NCBI RefSeq assembly: GCF_947179165.1
Contig: NC_077240.1
Span: 54,212,001 to 54,276,000, forward strand
DNA: 64,000 bases
Source of the DNA: Solanum dulcamara
Taxonomy: Eukaryota; Streptophyta; Magnoliopsida; Solanales; Solanaceae
Direction: 5' to 3'
Part shown: positions 35,346 through 46,594 of the stretch, piece after piece
Position numbering within the stretch: position 1 is the stretch's first letter
Layout: the number at the start of each line of letters is the position of its first letter
Notes under the pieces: generated by a model
Told to the model about the DNA's origin: nothing
Databases searched by the model: none
Seen by the model: only the letters and a program-made list of their open reading frames with translations
Program-made: the position numbers and the translations under genes

Positions 35346-36003
35346 CCTGATCCTTACATAGCAAAATGTGCCGAGGTACGTTCGGCCCGATCCAGGTATA
35401 TATCATAATGCATATACGTGCATGTAAAACTCTGTAACATATCAAACATTCCTTCATATCATCATCAAGCATGTTCAAGAGCCCCTAGGTATAGGAACTT
35501 ACACATCCCAACACTATTCAACCTATAAGAGGCTCAAGGGTCGTAGTTCAACTACTTCAAGGTCCTTATCATTCAAAAGTGGGTACAAGTTATGAGTTAC
35601 ATCTAGAATCTATAAATGGGGCTATATCCAAATCCATGTCCTATAGCACCTTTAGTCTAGTCTTTCTAGAAGCAGGAAAATTCAAGCTTTACATGCACCA
35701 CTTCCTATCACATGGGAGACTTGAAAAGTAATGACTTAACTTGTTACAAGAATTCTAATCAGTAGGAAGTGAACAAAAGCCTTAACTCACACTCAGAGTT
35801 TTAAGAGTATAATAAATTCAACTTCATATACACAATACTTACATCTAAGTCACGCCAAAAGAGAGGAAGAATAACTTTACATACACTACTTCTTAGCATA
35901 TAGAAGACTTGAGGAATGAAAGCATAACTACTTTAAGAGTCTTAACATTCAACAATGGACACGAATTATGAATCATGAACCATGTTCAGAGCTCATGAAT
36001 AGA

Positions 36004-36008
36004 GTTAC
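36004..36008. repeat. Target-site duplication of E6, left copy (GTTAC)
   Basis: GTTAC is repeated at 53700-53704. The unoccupied version, one GTTAC in agagttaccccaagcttc, is present in the E4 5' LTR at 59475-59479. Confidence 0.97.
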
Positions 36009-36368
36009 TATTACACCCCGCACTCTTGAGCTCGGAACGTCTTCTTAAGTTCCTTAGACACTATCATGTGAGCCGGATAAGCTACGACACTATCAAACAA
36101 CTCTAAGGAAAGAAGATTGTGATACCTCGCGAGAAGGGAGGTTGGACATAGAGTCATAAGAATCCGGAAAGAGTTGGAGGCTAAGAAATGAGTTGTAGGA
36201 CTCGATTTACTTACGTAAGACACTAAGTTAAGAGTCTTATACACTTAAGTTGTTTAAGGATATACCAAGCTTACGTAGTGCAGATTACATGAGCTCTTAA
36301 AGTAAGACAAGATTACGAACCCGCGAGGAAGGAAAAAAGACGATGCGTGGCAGCCAATGGAGGAGCGA

Positions 36369-36565
36369 CACGTGGCAGCAACTCAAGCAAGCAGGTGATG
36401 CACCTACTTAGGGACAAGTAGGTGATGCAGCTGCTTGGGGGAGGTGGGCCCCACTTCCACGTGGCAGCCCCACCCTTCTTGCATGGACACGGTGGCCCAA
36501 TAGGGGCTGGACACGTGTCCCTCTTAGGGGCTGACACGTGTCACCCCTTGGGACCACCTATATTA
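36369..36565 (+). promoter_or_regulatory. Four G-boxes and TATA-like element, E6 LTR1
   Basis: CACGTG at 36369, 36458, 36512 and 36535, the last two within the palindromes gacacgtgtc; CTATATTA begins at 36558. Spacing and order recur 7,121 and 14,242 bp further on. CACGTG is the known core site of plant bZIP and bHLH factors (ABA and light responses); activity here is inferred. Confidence 0.7.
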
Positions 36566-38959
36566 GTTGATATGTATCCAAAAATTCTTCAGCTTGTTCA
36601 TTAAAAATTTCCAGCAGCAACGTGAACAAAGAACCCTAAAGCTTAAGGAGAGAAACTTGCGACGACTTGGGAGAAAAATAAGGTAAGTCCCGATTTCGTT
36701 CCGTAAATTAATTATATAGCGTATACTACGATGATATGGAAGTATTAGTAGTATAAAATTAGGATTTGGTGCAGCAAAAAAACGGACAGCAAGCTGCCAC
36801 GACGTTACAGCATGCTGAAAATATTTCCGAGGCGCGATTTTGGCGAGTTCTAGCCAATTTCGGGAAAGGTAAGTTCTTACCCTCTAATTTGAAGTTTATA
36901 ATGTTACATTATGGTGTATTATACACCTTAGGACCTGATGGAAGTTGGGGAAAAGGTTTGAAAAGTTCGGCGTCCGAAATAAACGAATTTAGAATCGCTA
37001 TAGTTAAGTTGTTGTCGAAATAAAGTGTTGTACGCGTAGGGGCTGCTGCTGGTTGTGTTGTGGCGTGTTGCAGGGTCTAAAATTTATCTAAATGAGGTGT
37101 GGGAGCTGCTGGTTGCAGCCACAGGCTTTGCAATTAAAGAATTCGCGAAAGAAAGATTAAAAACTCTAGTTTTGGTATCTTAGTTTCGAGTGAATTGTTG
37201 GGGGTTTATATTGTATAATTTTGGTCGTAAAATGTATATGTATGGGCTGCTGGTTGCATTGTTGGTTGGCTGCAGGTTCTAAGGACATGGTTGGGATTTC
37301 GGATAGGGCACATTATAGGGGAGGTGCTGTCCGATTTTCGTTAACATCCTAACTAGTTAAGGAACTAGCCGAGAAGGCGAGCGAAGGGATGAATGTTATG
37401 AATACTCGTGGGTAGTCTAAGTTGCTGAAAAGTCCAAGGTTGTTAATACTTACCTTACTTCCATGTTAAATAGGTTTCGAGGACAATGATGTGGACGTGA
37501 TTAAGAGAAGTCCATACAAGGTATGTGAAGTTTTCTTTTGGCATGTTTTTGGGAATTAGTATGTAGAACTATCTTTCTTTTCTTTTGGCATGTCTTAGAT
37601 GTAAGTTATAAATGATATGTATATGATATGTGGGATTCAATCCATTCATAAAGCCCTGAATATAAGTCGAAATTCTTATTTACTTCTTGATGTTAGAACT
37701 CCTGTAATAGCTGAGTTGTTGCCCTTAAGTCTTTTATGTGATGAAAACTAGTACATGTAAAGCCTATTTCTCCTTTCCTTTGGAATGGCTTAATTTTAAG
37801 TTAAATGGTATATGATATAGGTTTAGAGGTAATTCTATTTATGAGCTCTGATTGTAACTCGTGACTTGTAGTTACTCCTGAATATTAAGAGTCTGAAAGT
37901 AGTCAAACAATTATTCTCAAGACTGCTATACAGTGAATAGTAAGTGGAGATACAAGCTCCTTTCCTTGAAATCTCTGGAATGATCAATGTCACTAATTAC
38001 ATAACTGCGTCTCTGATTGCATAATCGTGTCTTTGATTGCATAAACCATGTTTCTGATAGCATAAGCTATATGGCATTGTCTGGATGCATGTATGTGATT
38101 CTTGAGGCCCCAACTGATATAAGCCCTAATGACATCTAAAGGGATACCTCGGTTAATTACTCCTCCAGTCTTCAGGTGACGGTTCACTTGACTGTTTCAT
38201 CGAGTCTTAGATAATGACTTAGTTGCATATGGTTTCTCACTACTCTACTCGTACATACTGTAACCCATCCTTCCTCGAGTCCTACGATGGGCCGGGATAT
38301 GTTATCGTGCACAGTGTTACTACTTCTTTCACCGCGTCCCGGGCCGGATGTGTATAGTTCCACGCACGAGGAGACGATGCCGTACGTGAGGTGTGATATA
38401 TGTTATATGTTATGACGATACGATTATTCACCGAGTCCCGGGCCAGCTGTAATATGATTGTATATGTGGTGAAATAAGGAAGGAACACCGAGTCCCTCCT
38501 TAGAGGGCCGGGTACATATGTATATTATGATGGTACGCTATAGACGTACACCACTCCATTCCCCGAGTCCCTCACTAAAGGGCCGGATACTTTATGTAGG
38601 CATGTATATGAGATTAAAGCAATACATTGTGACCCTGAGCCCCACAGTGAACCGGGTATAATACGATGATATACATGATAAGATAATACCGTATACGATG
38701 GTATGATACCGTATACGATGATATGATGAAATGAAATGTATTATGATATGATGATATGTGATTATGAAGAAGTGATTATAACACCGAGTTCACTAGAGGG
38801 CCGGGCACAGCATATGATGATGTGTATGATTTACGTGTCCTAAGGTGCAGGTACAGTAATTCATTTAGTTATTATACTTGTCCCCTGCATCCCTATTTCA
38901 GTTATGATCTCAGTTACGATGTGTTATGCTTTACATACTCAGTACATATATCGTACTGA

Positions 38960-38977
38960 CCCCCTTTTCTCGGGGGG
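38960..38977 (+). other. Conserved GC stem-loop in E6 LTR1
   Basis: CCCCCTTTTCTCGGGGGG can fold into a five- to six-pair GC stem. It stands between tactcagtacatatatcgta and tgcgtttcatgcccgcagg, and the same arrangement is seen in nearly every LTR of the window. A second stem (GGCGGG..CCCGCC) follows within about 170 bp. Confidence 0.65.
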
Positions 38978-39461
38978 CTGCGTTTCATGCCCGCAGGTAC
39001 AGATGTTTATTCTGGAGATCCATCAGCATAGGAGTTCCTCTCAGCTGAGTCGAAAGTGCTTCACTGTTCTGGAGCCTAAATTTTGATGCTGGTCACTTAA
39101 TGTATATATTTGTACATTCAGGGGTACGGCGGGGGTCTTGTCCCGCCATATATTGTTGTTACTATTCTTAGAGGTCTGTAGACATATGTATATGTGGGTT
39201 GTTTGTGAGTTAGTTTTGATGTTGCCTATTCGATATGTTGTGAATGTTTTTGTTATAGCAGCCTTGTCGGCTCGCATGCCCTTTCATGATATGATACAAA
39301 TGAAAGAAGCTACATGTACATGAAAAAGTTTTAAACTATTGGGGTTTTTGTATATAGTATCACATCACACACGGTTCAACTTAAGTATAGTTGATAAATA
39401 CGCATAAGAGGGTCCAGGTCGGACCCCAGTTGCGGCCTACGGGGTTGGGTCGTGACAGAAG

Positions 39462-39473
39462 TGGTATCAGAGC
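39462..39473 (+). other. Primer-binding site 1 of E6
   Basis: TGGTATCAGAGC, four bases after the LTR1 end; exact match to the usual tRNA-iMet site. Confidence 0.95.
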
Positions 39474-41550
39474 AGTTCGTCCTTGTATTGTCTACAGACC
39501 GTATCTAGTAGAGTCTTGTTTATCGATGTGTTGTGCACCACATCTATAGACAAGAGGCTACAGGATATTTAGGATGTTACATTCTTTCATATCTAAGATC
39601 GTGCGATAGAGCCGAGCTATAGGAAATGAAATTCCTCATACTAACCTGCGATTTTAGCAGGAAGACAACACCGATAGAAGAAAGTAACTGACAATATTGG
39701 ATGTTATGAAGCACGCAGGTAAGCAAAGGCACGAAAGCCCTATGTCAGGTAAGGTATTGAAATGCGATTGACAGATACAATTGAAAAGTGAAAGGAAAGG
39801 TAAATAGGAAAGTATAATAGGTGCAGCTCGAGTGGACATAACATGTAAGTTCATTTTCATACTGTTAATTGTGGGCGCCCTGTGCGGCTGCGATATGAGA
39901 TGATATGACTATATATGTGTGCCCTGTGTGGCTGAGATGTTATACAATATGAATGTATATATGTGTGCCCTGTGAGGCATTGTTGGTATTTTCTGCGTGC
40001 AGGTGTTGAGATAGTAAGAAATACAGAGGAAACTCTGCCCAAATTTTCCTAGAAATAAGAGGAGAATGAGATACAGGGCTATAGTATGTTTTGAAAGGTT
40101 GTCCTCGCAACAATGATGAGATTTGACTAAAAAAGTATGGCTGACCTCGAGAAATAAGTTAATTGCTGAGTTAATGGCAATAGAAACTAGGAGGACGATA
40201 CTGGAATGGTAGAATAAGTTAGAAAGGACCTATAATCCAAAGAAAATGACTCAGAGAGGAATGATAGATCAGGATAAAACGAGATAGTAAGGCATTGCCT
40301 GAATTGATACATAGGGATAAACTATGACAAGTGATAGTTGAAGGAAGTAACAGTATGGTTAAGACAAGAGTAAGACAAGAGTACAAAGGGAAGAGAATTG
40401 TGACGGATATGAAGTGTTAATAAGATAGCTTGTGAGACATTAAGGACAAGACTAGCTAAGAAGGGTAAGTAACCCATAGTAAGAATCGTGAAGAAAGTCA
40501 AGCGGTATTATACTATGGGTCTGAATGCGAACAAGGTACCAGGTGAAAATAACAAAAACCATTATTAGAATAAGCAAAACTTAGTAAGGAATTAACTAGA
40601 AGGTATGATGTGGTCCATGTAAATGGAATGTAAAGATAGGTGTGGAACGGAAAAGCAAGCTATGGAACAAATAAGGAAGATTTATCAAGTTCCATAAGGA
40701 CAATTTCGAATAAAGGTTATATGATGACGAAAAGGATGGCTAGTGCAAGGAAATAAAGGGTAATATGGAATTCCTTACGCCCAACCAAAAATGGAAATGA
40801 GTTGAAGGAATAATACAGAAGTTCTAGTAGAGGCACTCAAGATAGATGCGATTAATTAAGTATAAGTATCGACAAAAAGAGACATAGATAGTTACGAACT
40901 GGAGGTATAGTACGATGAAAAAGTATTAAGACAAGGCCACTACTACCACGAAGTTGATGTGGTTTTAAGCAGGATTAGAAATGAACCTTAGGTGCACGAC
41001 AAAGGTGCAAGCTCAGGAGGCGTAAAGAAGTATGGTGTACACGTGACTCCACTTTAATGATTAATGGTATCCACTGGAATAAAGTTAGTATAATGACGAA
41101 GCTCGAAACATGAGTCATTAAAGTATAAGTACACTCGAGTGGGGAATGTGCACCAATTATGAGCCCTCGCTAATTACTGATTGGGATGAATGGAATGTGG
41201 CTTTGAATGCACTGCTACATTACGGATATTACTCGAGTATTAATCGCGAGATGAGATTTTATACGATACATTGCGAATACTAAAGCACCCTACGAGTATG
41301 CTAGGGTTTCCTAGAAAGGCAACCTAACGTATGGATGATTAAACAAAAAAATGTAGATATGGTGCAGCACGTTAAATATGTTGGAGTGGAACCATTCGCA
41401 TGTGAATGGCTGAAAATAAACAGAGGATGACACGGGTACACCCTAAAGGGGGGAAGTGGACAGGAGAAGTACAAGCGTAAGAGAAAATCAACTGATGCTA
41501 TCGTATGTAAGTGGAAAGGCTTAAACTTCAAACGAGACCCCATAAGGGAT

Positions 41551-41653
41551 GGGCGTGATCATACTCACACTAATGCACCGGATTTTGTCAAAACTCCGAA
41601 GTTAAGCGTGCTTGAATGAGAGTAGCACTGGGATGGGTGACCCCCTGGGAAGT
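41551..41653 (+). pseudogene. 5S rRNA-like segment in E6 internal 1
   Basis: Sense-strand match to plant 5S rRNA from about nt 1 to 105: GGGCGTGATCATAC, ACTAATGCACCGGAT, AAGTTAAGCGTGCTTG and GGATGGGTGACC, then CTGGGAAGT. The A-box start and C-box of the internal Pol III promoter are almost intact; the middle (tttgtcaaaac) and the last 15 nt have diverged. It is inherited in E2, E4 and E6. Transcription from it is possible but unproven. Confidence 0.88.
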
Positions 41654-42315
41654 GAGAAAGAGAACAAAACAGGTATGACAAAAAGAGATTATAAAGGCGT
41701 GTTAGTACAATGACACATATAGAATAGTGTAAGCCAAGAGCAGAAAAGATTATGACTGAAATACAACGCACCTCGTGAAAATGGCACAAGCATAGTTGTG
41801 CAGTTTATGAATATTGGCATACTAAGAGCGAGGTCAAATGATTACTCGATAAAAGAAAGTCAGTAATAACAATGTGATTTCCATATTTAGAATCTATTTA
41901 GGAAAAGTGTAAGATGGTTCGAGGCAGAACTATTCAGATATAATCGGTATTAAGGACAAGAGCCATAGTGGAGCCTTGACCTCGACTAAAGGAGGTAAGC
42001 CACTAGTATAGCAACGCTAAGGAATTTTCTGGACTGCTCTATGTCCGTACACACGTTTATGTAAGGATTACAATATGATGTATGGTAAGAAAACTGGAGA
42101 AAAGATCTGAGTAAAAGAGAAAGATAGCATACCTAAGGTATTACAAGTTAGATTAAGAGGAGTTGTACAATAGCTTAAGTTAAAAGAAGCATCAGCAGTC
42201 TGATAGCCTATCTCAGGGAATGGAAACCCCGACTCAGAGGTGGAAAGCAGTTAATATGTATTATAGTACGAGCTGACCTCGCATTCTAAGGAACTGGGAG
42301 TTCATACGGGCTATG

Positions 42316-42540
42316 GTAGATGGGCTGATAGAATCAACCTGTTCCCCTCCAGTTAGAAAGGCATATTCAGCTGAGGGTTCTGCGAAATGACATAGTAGGG
42401 AAACAATAAGATTTTACGGAGTCCCCACATCTATTATCTCAGATAGAAAAGTTCAATTTACAGCTAACTGCTGGAAATCATTTCGAAAGGGGTTGAGGAA
42501 CCCAGATGAATCTTAGTATGACATTTTGCCCTTCGATTAA
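42316..42540 (+). pseudogene. Integrase relic in E6 internal 1
   Basis: One frame gives VDGLIES, AYSAEGSAK, a TGA at 42388-42390, then RFYGVPTSIISDRKVQFTA and WKSFRKGL, matching the catalytic core of plant gypsy integrase. Both Asp residues are readable, but the Glu region reads GQAQM-like only after a shift, so the triad is broken. More stops follow. Confidence 0.85.
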
Positions 42541-42737
42541 GGGACAGGCCCAGATGTGATCCACTAAATTATTGATGAAGTAAAGCTTATTCCGGAACAA
42601 GATATCGATTAGCAGCCAAAAGTCAGCAAGAAGGGGATACATTGATCCTTCGCAGAGCATTTTTAGAATAGATAAAGTTGCCTATGAGTGGGACCTACCG
42701 TCCGATTTGAAACAATACATTCAGTTTTCACAGATCA

Positions 42738-43118
42738 ATGCTCCATAAGAATAGGAACAACTCTCCCAGAATATTTCCCGTGGAGGAGGTCCACGTAATA
42801 GAGAGTTATCCTACGAGGGGCAACCTATCTCCATCCAGGATCAGCAGATTAAACGGGGTGCGAACTAAGGACATAGCTTCCATCAAGATACTGTGGCGGA
42901 ATAAGAATCGTGAAGACATAAATTGGGAGGTTGAAAAGGACATGAAACACAGGTGTCCGTACCTATTTTCGATATCTACAGATAGCCTCCAGTCTTGGAA
43001 CTCGTATATTAAGTACTTGGATGAAAATGTATGTCATTCCAGTAGAAAGGAATCTCCTTATGATCCGTATAAAGTCTTAAGGAAAGATTTATTCAACATT
43101 CGGGGACGAATGTTCTAA
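42738..43118 (+). pseudogene. Polyprotein C-terminus relic with chromodomain, E6 internal 1
   Basis: An open stretch of 126 codons whose residues about 38-77 read LRTKDIAS-type sequence as VRTKDIASIKILWRN then INWEVEKDM and PYLF. This is the chromodomain at the end of Tekay/Del-like integrases. The start Met corresponds to an internal Met of the family (SMLRK-like), so this is the tail of a lost polyprotein, not a gene of its own. The stretch before the chromodomain is frame-shifted. Confidence 0.8.
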
Positions 43119-43129
43119 AGGGGGAAGGA
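43117..43129 (+). other. Polypurine tract of E6 internal 1
   Basis: AAAGGGGGAAGGA, directly followed by the TG of LTR2 at 43130. Confidence 0.92.
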
Positions 43130-43489
43130 TGTTACACCCCGCACTCTTGAGCTCGGAACGTCTTCTTAAGTTCCTTAGACACTATCATGTGAGCCGGATA
43201 AGCTACGACACTATCAAACAACTCTAAGGAAAGAAGATTGTGATACCTCGCGAGAAGGGAGGTTGGACATAGAGTCATAAGAATCCGGAAAGAGTTGGAG
43301 GCTAAGAAATGAGTCGTAGGACTCGATTTACTTACGTAAGACACTAAGTTAAGAGTCTTATACACTTAAGTTGTTTAAGGATATACCAAGCTTACGTAGT
43401 GCAGATTACATGAGCTCTTAAAGTAAGACAAGATTACGAACCCGCGAGGAAGGAAAAAAGACGATGCGTGGCAGCCAATGGAGGAGCGA

Positions 43490-43686
43490 CACGTGGCAGC
43501 ACCTCAAGCAATCAGGTGATGCACCTACTTAGGGACAAGTAGGTGATGCAGCTGCTTGGGGGAGGTGGGCCCCACTTCCACGTGGCAGCCCCACCCTTCT
43601 TGCATGGACACGGTGGCCCAATAGGGGCTGGACACGTGTCCCTCTTAGGGGCTGACACGTGTCACCCCTTGGGACCACCTATATTA
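43490..43686 (+). promoter_or_regulatory. Four G-boxes and TATA-like element, E6 LTR2
   Basis: CACGTG at 43490, 43579, 43633 and 43656; CTATATTA at 43679-43686. Because LTR2 lies between two internal regions, this promoter would drive internal region 2. Confidence 0.7.
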
Positions 43687-46080
43687 GTTGATATGTATCC
43701 AAAAATTCTTCAGCTTGTTCATTAAAAATTTCCAGCAGCAACGTGAACAAAGAACCCTAAAGCTTAAGGAGAGAAACTTGCGACGGCTTGGGAGAAAAAT
43801 AAGGTAAGTCCCGATTTCGTTCCGTAAATTAATTATATAGCATATACTACGATGATATGGAAGTATTAGTAGTATAAAATTAGGATTTGGTGCAGCATAA
43901 AAACGGACAGCAAGCTGCCACGACGTTACAGCATGCTGAAAATATTTCCGAGGCGCGATTTTGGCGAGTTCTAGCCAATTTCGGGAAAGGTAAGTTCTTA
44001 CCCTCTAATTTGAAGTTTATAATGTTACATTATGGTGTATTATACACCTTAGGACCTGATGGAAGTTGGGGAAAAGGTTTGAAAAGTTCGGCGTCCGAAA
44101 TAAACGAATTTAGAATCGCTATAGTTAAGTTGTTGTCGAAATAAAGTGTTGTACGCGTAGGGGCTGCTGCTGGTTGTGTTGTGGCATGTTGCAGGGTCTA
44201 AAATTTATCTAAATGAGGTGTGGGAGCTGCTGGTTGCAGCCACAGGCTTTGCAATTAAAGAATTCGCGAAAGAAAGATTAAAAACTCTAGTTTTGGTATC
44301 TTAGTTTCGAGTGAATTGTTGGGGGTTTATATTGTATAATTTTGGTCGTAAAATGTATATGTATGGGCTGCTGGTTGCATTGTTGGTTGGCTGCAGGTTC
44401 TAAGGACATGGTTGGGATTTCGGATAGGGCACATTATAGGGGAGGTGCTGTCCGATTTTCGTTAACATCCTAACTAGTTAAGGAACTAGCCGAGAAGGCG
44501 AGCGAAGGGATGAATGTTATGAATACTCGTGGGTAGTCTAAGTTGCTGAAAAGTCCAAGGTTGTTAATACTTACCTTACTTCCATGTTAAATAGGTTTCG
44601 AGGACAATGATGTGGACGTGATTAAGAGAAGTCCATACAAGGTATGTGAAGTTTTCTTTTGGCATGTTTTTGGGAATTAGTATGTAGAACTATCTTTCTT
44701 TTCTTTTGGCATGTCTTAGATGTAAGTTATAAATGATATGTATATGATATGTGGGATTCAATCCATTCATAAAGCCCTGAATATAAGTCGAAATTCTTAT
44801 TTACTTCTTGATGTTAGAACTCCTGTAATAGCTGAGTTGTTGCCCTTAAGTCTTTTATGTGATGAAAACTAGTACATGTAAAGCCTATTTCTCCTTTCCT
44901 TTGGAATGGCTTAATTTTAAGTTAAATGGTATATGATATAGGTTTAGAGGTAATTCTATTTATGAGCTCTGATTGTAACTCGTGACTTGTAGTTACTCCT
45001 GAATATTAAGAGTCTGAAAGTAGTCAAACAATTATTCTCAAGACTGCTATACAGTGAATAGTAAGTGGAGATACAAGCTCCTTTCCTTGAAATCTCTGGA
45101 ATGATCAATGTCACTAATTACATAACTGCGTCTCTGATTGCATAATCGTGTCTTTGATTGCATAAACCATGTTTCTGATAGCATAAGCTATATGGCATTG
45201 TCTGGATGCATGTATGTGATTCTTGAGGCCCCAACTGATATAAGCCCTAATGACATCTAAAGGGATACCTCGGTTAATTACTCCTCCAGTCTTCAGGTGA
45301 CGGTTCACTTGACTGTTTCATCGAGTCTTAGATAATGACTTAGTTGCATATGGTTTCTCACTACTCTACTCGTACATACTGTAACCCATCCTTCCTCGAG
45401 TCCTACGATGGGCCGGGATATGTTATCGTGCACAGTGTTACTACTTCTTTCACCGCGTCCCGGGCCGGATGTGTATAGTTCCACGCACGAGGAGACGATG
45501 CCGTACGTGAGGTGTGATATATGTTATATGTTATGACGATACGATTATTCACCGAGTCCCGGGCCAGCTGTAATATGATTGTATATGTGGTGAAATAAGG
45601 AAGGAACACCGAGTCCCTCCTTAGAGGGCCGGGTACATATGTATATTATGATGGTACGCTATAGACGTACACCACTCCATTCCCCGAGTCCCTCACTAAA
45701 GGGCCGGATACTTTATGTAGGCATGTATATGAGATTAAAGCAATACATTGTGACCCTGAGCCCCACAGTGAACCGGGTATAATACGATGATATACATGAT
45801 AAGATGATACCGTATACGATGGTATGATACCGTATACGATGATATGATGAAATGAAATGTATTATGATATGATGATATGTGATTATGAAGAAGTGATTAT
45901 AACACCGAGTTCACTAGAGGGCCGGGCACAGCATATGATGATGTGTATGATTTACGTGTCCTAAGGTGCAGGTACAGTAATTCATTTAGTTATTATTCTT
46001 GTCCCCTGCATCCCTATTTCAGTTATGATCTCAGTTACGATGTGTTATGCTTTACATACTCAGTACATATATCGTACTGA

Positions 46081-46268
46081 CCCCCTTTTCTCGGGGGGCT
46101 GCGTTTCATGCCCGCAGGTACAGATGTTTATTCTGGAGATCCATCAGCATAGGAGTTCCTCTCAGCTGAGTCGAAAGTGCTTCACTGTTCTGGAGCCTAA
46201 ATTTTGATGCTGGTCACTTAATGTATATATTTGTACATTCAGGGGTACGGCGGGGGTCTTGTCCCGCC
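46081..46268 (+). other. Paired GC stem-loops in E6 LTR2
   Basis: CCCCCTTTTCTCGGGGGG at 46081-46098 and GGCGGG..CCCGCC at 46249-46268. Both stems recur in LTR1 and LTR3 and, with changes, in the other LTRs. Confidence 0.6.
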
Positions 46269-46582
46269 ATATATTGTTGTTACTATTCTTAGAGGTCTGT
46301 AGACATATGTATATGTGGGTTGTTTGTGAGTTAGTTTTGATGTTGCCTATTCGATATGTTGTGAATGTTTTTGTTATAGCAGCCTTGTCGGCTCGCATGC
46401 CCTTTCATGATATGATACAAATGAAAGAAGCTACATGTACATGAAAAAGTTTTAAACTATTGGGGTTTTTGTATATAGTATCACATCACACACGGTTCAA
46501 CTTAAGTATAGTTGATAAATACGCATAAGAGGGTCCAGGTCGGACCCCAGTTGCGGCCTACGGGGTTGGGTCGTGACAGAAG

Positions 46583-46594
46583 TGGTATCAGAGC
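46583..46594 (+). other. Primer-binding site 2 of E6
   Basis: TGGTATCAGAGC, four bases after the end of LTR2. Confidence 0.95.

Larger units (their letters stand above)
34327..36008 (-). mobile_element. E4 3' LTR, left piece
   Basis: It begins TGTCATGACCCAACCCC. Relative to the E4 5' LTR it retains a segment of about 485 bp (about 34640-35120, holding the conserved stem-loops) that the 5' LTR has lost. Its last bases GTTAC (36004-36008) are the left TSD of E6. Confidence 0.88.
36009..39457 (+). mobile_element. E6 LTR1 (original 5' LTR, 3,449 bp)
   Basis: It starts TATTACACCCC, a G-to-A change of the canonical TG, and ends GGGTCGTGACA. It carries the G-box block 36369-36540, a TATA-like stretch at 36558-36565, the stem-loop 38960-38977 and a second stem-loop about 150 bp later. 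The triplicated short open frames in each LTR (60-85 codons) are repeats of the same non-coding DNA. Confidence 0.95.
39458..43129 (+). mobile_element. E6 internal region 1
   Basis: 3,672 bp between PBS and PPT. The first 2.1 kb has no domain I recognise; gag, protease and reverse transcriptase seem absent. A 5S-like segment lies at 41551-41653, an integrase relic at 42316-42540, a chromodomain relic at 42849-42968, and the PPT at 43117-43129. Confidence 0.9.
43130..46578 (+). mobile_element. E6 LTR2 (middle, recombinant LTR)
   Basis: 3,449 bp. At six sites between its start and 43898 that separate LTR1 from LTR3, it matches LTR3; at about fifteen such sites from 45116 to its end it matches LTR1. 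Private changes are rare (near 44186 and 45996). It has no TSD of its own: the PPT abuts on its left and the PBS on its right. Confidence 0.94.

Noticed and set aside
33922..35478. Overlapping antisense frames of 93-122 codons with repeated YGSGRRTSAL-like peptides.
   Set aside because: The peptide repeats are translations of the 40-bp minisatellite, which stays open in several frames by its base composition.
39474..41550. A possible gag gene between the PBS and the 5S-like segment of E6.
   Set aside because: Stops are frequent in all frames and I find no zinc-knuckle (CCHC) pattern or other gag feature.
41551..41653. A functional 5S rRNA gene.
   Set aside because: The central part and the last about 15 nt have diverged, no T-run terminator follows at the right place, and the segment is embedded in retroelement internal sequence.
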